Shown: piece after piece, positions 1-5,081 of the stretch
How positions within the stretch are numbered: the first letter of the stretch is position 1
Layout: every line of letters starts with the position of its first letter
Source: Thermogutta sp.
GTDB lineage: Bacteria; Planctomycetota; Planctomycetia; Pirellulales; Thermoguttaceae
DNA length: 9,473 nucleotides
NCBI RefSeq assembly: GCF_014359955.1
Contig: NZ_JACIYL010000090.1
Span: forward strand, 1 to 9,473
Direction of reading: 5' to 3'
Made by a program: the position numbers and the translations under genes
The notes under the pieces: model-generated
Database searches by the model: none
What the model saw: the letters and a program-made list of their open reading frames with translations, nothing else
What the model was told of the DNA's origin: nothing

Positions 1-1075
1 GGCAGTCTCTCCATTGCCGGACGTCAGCCGGTATGCGATCGTCCGGTGGGCACGCGAGGCTGCCGAGATGGGCGACGTGGCATGGAAGCAATGGGCGGGG
101 AACCTCGAGCAACTGCGTGCAGGTGTGGCGAGCCTCCTGGGAGCGTCTCTGTCGGAAATTGCCCTGGTGAGAAATACGAGCCATGGAGTCTCGATAGTGG
201 CCGAGGGATTCCCCTGGCGTGCCGGGGACAACGTGGTAATACCGGCCGATGAGTTTCCGGCGAATCAGTATCCCTGGCTAGCGCTACGGGAAAGAGGTGT
301 GGAAGTCCGCCGGGTGCCCGCCAAGGAAGGCCGTGTGCGGATAGAAGATCTGGCAGCCGCGTGTGACAACCGAACCCGCATTCTTTCCGTGAGTTGGGTG
401 AGCTACCATTTGGGGTGGCGCCACAACCCTGGTGATCTGGCTGACATTGCTCATCGAGTGGGGGCTTATTTGTTTCTCGATGCGATTCAGGGCCTTGGGG
501 TATTCTCCTTGGATGTTCATGAGGCAGGGATTGATTTTCTGGCGGCAGATGGCCACAAGTGGCTTCTGGGGCCCGAGGGTGCGGGGATTCTCTTTGTGCG
601 AGAGCCGCTTTGGGAGATACTTCGGCCGACCAGCCTCGGCTGGAATAGCGTGGAGCACGCATTTGATTTCGATCGAATAGAATTTCGGCTGAAACCGAGC
701 GCCGCGCGGTATGAAGGCGGTTCCGCCAATATGGTCGGGTTTATCGGTCTTCACGCTTCCCTTCAATTGCTTCAAGGCTATGGGACCAGGCGATTGGAAA
801 ATCGAGTTTTGGATCTGACTGATTATTTGGCCGGGCGACTTGCAAGTTTGGGGCTTAATATCGCCAGCGATCGAACGACGAGGGACCATGCGAGTGGCAT
901 TGTTGCGGTGGAGTGGCCCAGTGAATCGCTCGGCAGTGTGCATCGGAAATTGTTAGAGCGAGGTATTGTCACCAGCGTGAGATCAGGACGATTGCGGTTG
1001 AGTCCCCATGCCTATAATGACTTCTCCGATGTGGATACGCTGGTGGAGGCACTCACTGAGATTCTCCGTAGTTAG
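1..1075 (+). CDS. Class V PLP-dependent aminotransferase (cysteine desulfurase-like fold), 5' end missing
   Basis: A PLP enzyme of the class V aminotransferase family, which includes cysteine desulfurases, isopenicillin-N epimerases and selenocysteine lyases. The frame is open to the first base and begins AVSPLPDVSRYA, which resembles the family's N-terminal NHAAVSPLP segment, so the true start lies upstream. TTG at position 14 is probably internal. Counting from that TTG, the NTSHG motif lies near residues 54-58, the cofactor-contacting D156 and Q159 sit in LDAIQG, and the Schiff-base lysine is K182 (codon 557-559) in ADGHKWLLGPEG. The C-terminal part holds RLSPHAYNDFSD, typical of the small domain, before TAG at 1073-1075. 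About 355 residues are visible, close to the family's usual length. The exact substrate cannot be read. I see no active-site Cys loop typical of IscS/SufS, so an epimerase- or lyase-like role is as likely as desulfuration. No terminator follows, and mgtE starts 86 bases downstream. Confidence 0.9.
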   Translation, partial: AVSPLPDVSRYAIVRWAREAAEMGDVAWKQWAGNLEQLRAGVASLLGASLSEIALVRNTSHGVSIVAEGFPWRAGDNVVIPADEFPANQYPWLALRERGVEVRRVPAKEGRVRIEDLAAACDNRTRILSVSWVSYHLGWRHNPGDLADIAHRVGAYLFLDAIQGLGVFSLDVHEAGIDFLAADGHKWLLGPEGAGILFVREPLWEILRPTSLGWNSVEHAFDFDRIEFRLKPSAARYEGGSANMVGFIGLHASLQLLQGYGTRRLENRVLDLTDYLAGRLASLGLNIASDRTTRDHASGIVAVEWPSESLGSVHRKLLERGIVTSVRSGRLRLSPHAYNDFSDVDTLVEALTEILRS

Positions 1076-1161
1076 TGAAACTCGCTGTCGCATCTCTCAG
1101 TCACTCAAGTATACAAAGTGATTGAATGTAAATAACGTGGCCCCATTTTACAGACATATCC

Positions 1162-2568
1162 GTGGAAAACGAACATATGAGCGAGTTACCGAAAAATAGC
1201 GAAATCGACACGAAAATAGAAGAGCTCGCCAGTGAACTGCAGGAGGCTATTGAGAAAAAGGATGTTGGCTCAGTTACCCGAATCGTCCAGAAAATTCCAC
1301 CGGGTGAGCTTCCCCATATTCTATGGCATTTAGGCCTGGAGGATCAGACCCGGTTGATGGAATTGATCGATTCCGACGAAGCGGCCGAGATCCTTCTTGA
1401 GCTCCCCGAGAGCCAGGCGGCGGACGTGCTCGAAGCCATGGACAGTCTTCGGGCGGCTGCGATCCTCGATCAGATGCCGAGCAACGAACAGGCGGACCTG
1501 CTGGGAGCTGTTGCCCCTGAGCGATCGGAGGAGTTTCTGAAGCAAATGTTGCCGGGCGAGGCGGAAGATGCCCGTCGGCTCCTCCGCTACGGTCCAGAAA
1601 CCGCCGGCGGTTTGATGATCACCGAGTATCTGGCGTATAACGAATCGCTGGCGGTTGACGATGTCATCCGGGATTTACGACAAAATGCCGAAAAATACAG
1701 AACATATGACGTTCTTTATATTTACACCATAGACTCGGACGGGCTGTTGCGGGGTGTCCTGCGCGTGCGTGATCTTCTTCTAAGTGCTCCATACCAAAGT
1801 TTGGCCGCCCTCGAAATTAACGATCCAGTCTCCGTCCATGTTGATACACCGCTAAGGGATTTAGATCATCTATTTCGAAAGTATCGATTTTTTGGGCTTC
1901 CCGTAGTGGACTCGTCCGGCAGGCTGGTGGGGATGGTCCGGCGCCAGGATGTGGAGGAGGCCATGGCGGAGCGGGCCAGCCGCAGTTTCTTGAAGTTGCT
2001 CGGTATTGCCGGCGGAGAAGAAATTCGGTCGATGGCCCTCAAGGAACGCATTAAGGGGCGGACCGTCTGGCTGTCCATCAATCTCGTTCTGGATCTTATT
2101 GCAGCAAGCGTCATTCCGCTTTTTGAGAATACGATAGCCCAGGTGCTGGCATTAGTATTTTTCCTGCCCATCATTTCCGATATGGGTGGGAACACGGGCA
2201 ATCAGTCGTTGGGGGTCACTCTTCGCGAACTGGCCGCCGGTTTGATAACGCCTCGAGATGCGTGGCGCGTTATCAGGGCCGAACTTCCGCTCGCCCTTAT
2301 TAATGGGTTGGTCATCGGTCTTCTGCTCGGAGTGGTCGGATGGATTTGGCAGGGAAATATTTATTTAGGTGTGTTAGCCGGGGGGGCACTCACTCTCAAT
2401 ACCATCGTGGCCACTTCTTTGGGGGCGGTGTTACCATTAGGCCTTTCCCGCCTGGGAATTGATCCTGCCCTGGCTTCCAGTCCAATTTTAACAACAATCA
2501 CGGATTTCAGTGGCTTTCTCCTCATTTTGGGAGGTGCCCAGCTCTTCCTGCCGTGGCTTCTGACGTAA
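1162..2568 (+). CDS. mgtE: MgtE-type magnesium channel/transporter
   Basis: A 468-residue inner-membrane Mg2+ channel, about the usual length for MgtE. The N-terminal superhelical MgtE_N domain spans about residues 45-140 and is rich in acidic and Leu/Ala repeats such as EAAEILLELPESQAADVLEAM. The linker YGPETAGGLM (143-152) leads into two CBS domains (about 150-272), the second containing GLPVVDSSGRLVGMVRRQDV. In known MgtE these close the pore when cytosolic Mg2+ is high. The membrane domain runs from about 295 to the end with roughly five helices. It carries the signature LPIISDMGGNTGNQS (335-349) and a conserved Asp, D448 in TITDFSGF, at the position of the pore Asp in Thermus MgtE. The signature has TGNQ where AGNQ or AGxQ is commoner. 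The start given is GTG at 1162. ATG at 1177 is an alternative, and neither has a clear Shine-Dalgarno. The gene stands apart from the pilus genes and converges on the small secreted-protein gene. Confidence 0.95.
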   Translation: MENEHMSELPKNSEIDTKIEELASELQEAIEKKDVGSVTRIVQKIPPGELPHILWHLGLEDQTRLMELIDSDEAAEILLELPESQAADVLEAMDSLRAAAILDQMPSNEQADLLGAVAPERSEEFLKQMLPGEAEDARRLLRYGPETAGGLMITEYLAYNESLAVDDVIRDLRQNAEKYRTYDVLYIYTIDSDGLLRGVLRVRDLLLSAPYQSLAALEINDPVSVHVDTPLRDLDHLFRKYRFFGLPVVDSSGRLVGMVRRQDVEEAMAERASRSFLKLLGIAGGEEIRSMALKERIKGRTVWLSINLVLDLIAASVIPLFENTIAQVLALVFFLPIISDMGGNTGNQSLGVTLRELAAGLITPRDAWRVIRAELPLALINGLVIGLLLGVVGWIWQGNIYLGVLAGGALTLNTIVATSLGAVLPLGLSRLGIDPALASSPILTTITDFSGFLLILGGAQLFLPWLLT

Positions 2569-2572
2569 AAGT

Positions 2573-2605
2573 AAAAAAAAACGACTGCCCAAGAGGTGGC
2601 AGTCG
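2573..2605 (-). terminator. Intrinsic terminator reading in the minus direction
   Basis: A perfect 8-bp stem (CGACTGCC at 2582-2589 with GGCAGTCG at 2598-2605) closes an 8-nt loop. On the minus strand it is followed directly by nine Ts (A-run 2573-2581 on the plus strand). This is the classic intrinsic terminator layout for the minus-strand gene at 2810-3187, giving it a 3' untranslated tail of about 205 bases. On the plus strand the hairpin starts 14 bases after the mgtE stop, but no T-run follows, so it is not an obvious mgtE terminator. Confidence 0.75.
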
Positions 2606-2809
2606 CCGTGATCCGCGAGCGTTTTCGTTTGGGATACTATTCAATAGACCGTCGACATCGTGGCGAGCGGTGGGCTATCTTGCCGCCGACTGATGATGCT
2701 CTGCGCATCGTGTGAGCGCGGGACTGACACAACCAGGCGATGCCGTCCCATTCCCCGCGTTAGTCAGTCAAAGCCGTAGGCTGTACTCTGTAATATTGCG
2801 GTCGGCGGG
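2606..2809. other. Noncoding stretch between terminator and secreted-protein stop
   Basis: I find no credible gene here. It is probably the 3' untranslated tail of the minus-strand gene. It contains short inverted repeats: GACTGAC (2722-2728) with GTCAGTC (2763-2769), CGCGGG (2717-2722) with CCCGCG (2754-2759), and GATGC/GCATC around 2694-2708. None is followed by a T-run on either strand, so none looks like a second terminator. Confidence 0.4.
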
Positions 2810-3187
2810 TCAAGGACCGATTGGGCTCGGATTGCGCTGCAGGAAATCTCTCGGGCCACGCACCGTGTAATAGGGATACGTGATGGCAGCGGTCGGGGGA
2901 CCTGGCTGAATATAAGCGGCGTGACCATGACCGTGCCCACTCCAGCCCCAACCTCTGCCCCAGCCGACTCGGGGATCACGCGGGGCAACCTGCCAGGGGT
3001 GACCGGCACACTGAGCACAGCCGCAAATCGGGCAACAGGTGTTGTCCCGACCGCAGGCCGGATTTCCCAGTCCCGATAAGCCGGTTCCTCGCACGTATCT
3101 CAAACGTTCCCCAGCGAAGCTGGCCACCGTAGCCGTGCACGCTACGAGCACGACCGTCACAGCTATCAATTTTGGGAGCTTCATCAT
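2810..3187 (-). CDS. Small exported Cys-rich, Gly/His-rich planctomycete protein of unknown function
   Basis: A 125-residue protein of unknown function. The start chosen is ATG at 3187 because AAAGGA lies five bases upstream on the minus strand. An ATG at 3184 and longer in-frame starts at 3211 and 3262 are possible but would put extra residues before the signal sequence. MMKLPKLIAVTVVLVACTA is a basic n-region plus hydrophobic core. Two export readings compete: signal peptidase I cleavage after SFA (residue 25), or a lipobox LVAC with Cys17 as lipid anchor. The mature part has six Cys in 16 residues (C45, C51, C52, C55, C57, C60), then a Gly/Trp/His stretch (WGRGWGWSGHGHGH), and ends YPYYTVRGPRDFL...PIGP. 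From memory, related C termini occur in many planctomycete secreted proteins, and I could not search to confirm it. The Cys cluster suggests disulfides or metal binding (inference). The gene is divergent from the pilus operon and convergent with mgtE. Confidence 0.75.
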   Translation of the reverse strand: MMKLPKLIAVTVVLVACTATVASFAGERLRYVRGTGLSGLGNPACGRDNTCCPICGCAQCAGHPWQVAPRDPRVGWGRGWGWSGHGHGHAAYIQPGPPTAAITYPYYTVRGPRDFLQRNPSPIGP

Positions 3188-3266
3188 TCTCGTCCTTTCT
3201 TGTTTCGTCATTGGGGAATCGGCGTTTTCCCCGAAGCTGGGCCGTTCTGCTCCACTCCGCAAAGTC

Positions 3267-3279
3267 GCTACAAATTATA
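3267..3279 (-). promoter_or_regulatory. Candidate -10 box for the secreted-protein gene
   Basis: The minus strand carries a perfect TATAAT (plus-strand ATTATA, 3274-3279), which would place a transcription start near 3267 and a leader of about 80 bases before ATG 3187. No good -35 hexamer lies 16-18 bases upstream. A TTGACG about 37 bases upstream is too far. The match is therefore to the -10 element only. Confidence 0.35.
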
Positions 3280-3373
3280 CAGATTGTCGCGGTCCTTGCA
3301 CACTATCGTGACAGTCCGTCAAAAATATCATCGGAAGAGTCGCTGGCAAAATCAAAAGAATCATTGACCTGCA

Positions 3374-3406
3374 AACGCGGGGCTACCGGTTTACCGGACT
3401 CGCGTT
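3374..3406 (+). promoter_or_regulatory. Nested hairpin in the pilus-operon leader
   Basis: The outer 6-bp stem pairs AACGCG (3374-3379) with CGCGTT (3401-3406). The inner 4-bp stem pairs CCGG (3386-3389) with CCGG (3394-3397) around a TTTA loop. It sits five bases before a terminator-like hairpin and upstream of the first pseudopilin gene, the position expected of an attenuator or riboswitch-like leader. No known family could be assigned. Confidence 0.4.
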
Positions 3407-3410
3407 GAGA

Positions 3411-3437
3411 GCGGACGAACCTGTCCGCCCTTTTTTT
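3411..3437 (+). terminator. Terminator-like hairpin with T7 upstream of the pilus operon
   Basis: The stem GCGGAC (3411-3416) pairs with GTCCGC (3423-3428) around the loop GAACCT, followed by CC and seven Ts (3431-3437). It points in the plus direction although no plus-strand gene ends just upstream. It would therefore stop either a short leader transcript or an unannotated small RNA. A role as a premature terminator controlling the operon at 3600 is an inference. Confidence 0.6.
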
Positions 3438-3467
3438 ACCGGAGAACGGAACGTTGCGCCTTGGATG

Positions 3468-3492
3468 ACGGCCGGTGTGTGCCATCGGCCGT
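3468..3492 (+). repeat. Inverted repeat in the operon leader
   Basis: ACGGCCG (3468-3474) pairs perfectly with CGGCCGT (3486-3492) around an 11-nt loop. No T-run follows, so it is not an intrinsic terminator. It could be an operator or an RNA hairpin, and no factor is suggested by the sequence. Confidence 0.35.
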
Positions 3493-3599
3493 GGTGTGCT
3501 TTACGGCTTATATTTGATTCGAGAGGAACTGGGCCCCGGATTGATCCGGCTTGCATCGTGAGAGGTTTAAGGACCGTGTCAGTCAGCGATGGTTGAGAA

Positions 3600-4184
3600 A
3601 TGAAGCCCTGGTCACGCAAAGCAGCGTTCACTCTTGTCGAGGTGCTGGTGGCCGTAGCGCTTCTGGCTACAGTCACGGCGGCGGTCGTCCTCGCTTTGGG
3701 GGTGGTCATGCAAAACAGCGAGGAACTGGTCGTTCGTGAGGTTGCCGAGGGGTTGGCCCAGGACCTCATGGACGAGATTCTCAACTGTCGCTATTGCGAG
3801 GCGGGCGTATCGCCGTATGCCCCGTTGGGGCCCAGTCCCTTGGAAAGGGCTGCCGGTAATCGATCGTTATTCGACGACATCGACGACTACGCGGGGCTTG
3901 TCGACGAGCCACCCCACGACAAATGGGGCCGGCTATTGGGTGAGGAAGGCGACACTGGTCAGCGACCTTTGCCGGCGATCGCATCCGGACTGGAAAACTT
4001 CCGGCGAGAGGTCAAGGTTCAATACGTTTCCAGCACGAATTTCGCTCAGCCGCTTTCTGGGGGTTCGGTGAGTGATTACCGGCGGGTGGAAGTCACCGTT
4101 TACTGGAAAACTCCCTCGGGCCAGATTCGCCCCATGGCTAGCGTCGTTCGCGTCGTTGGTCATGTACCGACCGAGACGTGGTGA
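3600..4184 (+). CDS. GspI/PilV-like minor pseudopilin
   Basis: A 194-residue type IV pilin-like protein and the first gene of the operon. A short basic leader is followed by AAFTLVEVLVAVALLATVTA, the class III signal and N-terminal helix. Cleavage after A9 puts Glu14 at mature position +5, so the -1 residue is Ala rather than the usual Gly. VEVLVA is characteristic of GspI and PilV minor pilins. The hydrophobic helix covers about residues 10-32. The globular part contains a CRYC pair and FDDIDDYAGL, then ends in a beta-rich section with VEVTVYWKTPSG. Such proteins are processed by a prepilin peptidase and help form the filament tip complex (family knowledge). ATG 3600 is the first start after an in-frame TGA at 3594-3596. 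The Shine-Dalgarno is weak. The next gene begins 54 bases after the stop. I infer GspI-like rather than PilV from the neighbours, with moderate certainty. Confidence 0.85.
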   Translation: MKPWSRKAAFTLVEVLVAVALLATVTAAVVLALGVVMQNSEELVVREVAEGLAQDLMDEILNCRYCEAGVSPYAPLGPSPLERAAGNRSLFDDIDDYAGLVDEPPHDKWGRLLGEEGDTGQRPLPAIASGLENFRREVKVQYVSSTNFAQPLSGGSVSDYRRVEVTVYWKTPSGQIRPMASVVRVVGHVPTETW

Positions 4185-4191
4185 AGTATTT

Positions 4192-4242
4192 ATGCTGCGG
4201 GTTAGCCGTGTGCTCTACGTTGTTCTGCGGACTCGCCAATGA
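4192..4242 (+). CDS. Possible 16-codon coupling ORF before the GspJ-like gene
   Basis: ATG at 4192, seven bases after the previous stop, opens a 16-codon frame (MLRVSRVLYVVLRTRQ) whose TGA at 4240-4242 overlaps the ATG at 4239 as ATGA. It may serve to carry ribosomes to the next start, since the GspJ-like gene has no good Shine-Dalgarno and lies 54 bases from the previous stop. There is no Shine-Dalgarno for the small frame either, and a frame this short can occur by chance. Confidence 0.2.
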   Translation: MLRVSRVLYVVLRTRQ

Positions 4243-5081
4243 CTACGAGCAAATATCCATTCATTGTTATATCTGTTCACGGGTTTCCGAACGGCCGCCA
4301 GCGTGGCGCTCTTTCGCTGGTTGAAATGCTCCTAGCCATGGCAATCACTGGTGCACTTATCGTGGGGGTGGTAACACTGGCCAAGGTGGCGGAGGACACA
4401 TTTCAAACCGCAAGCACAGCCATTGAAGACGTGCAGGTATGGAAAACAGTCACGCGGAGGATCGACCGCGCCATTCGACGCAGTTATGCCAACGAGCAAT
4501 TTCCCGGTGTTTTGGTAGTACCCCGCGTTGCTGCCGGTTTTAGCTTTCCAGAGACCCTGGTGGTGTGGATGCCGGCTGACGGCAAACCTGCCGATCCCAC
4601 AGGCCGGCCGCGGCTGAACGAACTCGTGTTCTTTATGCCAGCAGAGCAGGCCCCCGATGAATTGCGGGAATACACAATGCCAGACTCCCAGGCGGTGGCG
4701 CCGCCTGTGGACGATGGAGCGGGGTGGCGGTCACTTGTGGAGCAGATTCGCACCAATACTGCGTTGCCGAGTATTCTCCTGACCAACAGGTTGCGATACT
4801 TCCTCCTGGGGGATCAGAAGTTAGGGGCTGTTCGATTTTATTTAGAAATGGCGCCTTCTATAGAAGAGTGGAAAAACAGCTCGCTCAGTTGGGAAGATCT
4901 TTCCTGGCCGCAGGGCCTCTTTGCACCCGACAGAGGGCAACGAAGGGTGCGAATTCGGATAGAGATGCAACTGGCGCCCTCACCCACCACTGCTGGATTC
5001 GACGCACCATATTGTCGGACATTTATAGGATCCCTGTCTTTTTATTATACTCTGCAAAAAGAAAACAGAGTCACCCAATGA
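4239..5081 (+). CDS. GspJ/PilW-like minor pseudopilin
   Basis: A 280-residue pilin-like protein. ATG 4239 is the first possible start after an in-frame TAG at 4203-4205, and no other start lies before the processing site. It gives an unusually long leader of 24 residues ending RQRGA. The Glu of LSLVEM falls at mature +5 only if cleavage is after A24, so the -1 residue is again Ala, with Gly at -2. The hydrophobic helix ALSLVEMLLAMAITGALIVG is followed by a polar helix (EDVQVWKTVTRRIDRAIRRS) and a large beta-rich globular part. The length and the LSLVEMLLAMAI start suit GspJ or PilW, which cap the pseudopilus tip with GspI and GspK (family knowledge). The stop overlaps the next start by four bases (ATGA), implying translational coupling. 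Confidence 0.82.
   Translation: MTTSKYPFIVISVHGFPNGRQRGALSLVEMLLAMAITGALIVGVVTLAKVAEDTFQTASTAIEDVQVWKTVTRRIDRAIRRSYANEQFPGVLVVPRVAAGFSFPETLVVWMPADGKPADPTGRPRLNELVFFMPAEQAPDELREYTMPDSQAVAPPVDDGAGWRSLVEQIRTNTALPSILLTNRLRYFLLGDQKLGAVRFYLEMAPSIEEWKNSSLSWEDLSWPQGLFAPDRGQRRVRIRIEMQLAPSPTTAGFDAPYCRTFIGSLSFYYTLQKENRVTQ

Larger units (their letters stand above)
3188..3599. other. Divergent intergenic region with several structured elements
   Basis: This stretch of about 410 bases lies between the divergent secreted-protein gene and the pilus operon. No convincing gene is seen. Short open frames on both strands lack family-like sequence, and their ends are not set by ribosome sites. It holds the minus-strand TATAAT (3274-3279), the nested hairpin at 3374-3406, a plus-strand terminator-like hairpin at 3411-3437, another 7-bp hairpin at 3468-3492, and the near-palindrome CCGGATTGATCCGG (3536-3549). 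The nonamer TTTACCGGA occurs twice, at 3390-3398 and 3435-3443. I could not identify a plus-strand promoter with confidence. Confidence 0.5.

Noticed and set aside
24..943. Long minus-strand open frames across the aminotransferase gene
   Set aside because: They are antisense to a gene with clear catalytic motifs, their translations are Pro/Arg/Ser-rich and low in family-like pattern, and they have no ribosome site.
1101..1121. Dyad TCACT...AGTGA around GTATAC upstream of mgtE as a promoter or Mg2+ leader
   Set aside because: The 86-base gap is too short for an M-box type leader, no paired -35/-10 boxes are evident, and the dyad arms are only five bases.
2569..2605. Intrinsic terminator for mgtE on the plus strand
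   Set aside because: The stem is present but the T-run lies only on the minus-strand side, and the plus strand continues CCGTGATCC after the hairpin.
3172..3408. Plus-strand 78-codon frame ending two bases before the terminator-like hairpin
   Set aside because: The position of its stop is tempting, but it begins antisense to the secreted-protein start, has no Shine-Dalgarno, and its composition shows no domain or signal peptide that I can support.
3340..3410. A complete cyclic-di-GMP-I (GEMM) riboswitch
   Set aside because: Isolated words resemble the aptamer (GGCAAA, TGCAAA, GCGGGGCTACCG), but the paired stems with a GNRA loop and the GGGACGCAAAGCC core are not present in order. I keep only the generic structured-leader claim.
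3303..3485. Minus-strand 60-codon frame in the divergent region
   Set aside because: It has an acidic tail but runs antisense across the hairpins at 3374-3437, with no ribosome site and no recognisable motif.
4724..5077. Upstream extension of the GspK-like reading frame to a start at 4724
   Set aside because: This part overlaps the GspJ-like gene out of frame, has no pilin-like or family-like sequence, and would bury the prepilin leader in the middle of the protein. The ATGA-coupled ATG at 5078 explains the start.
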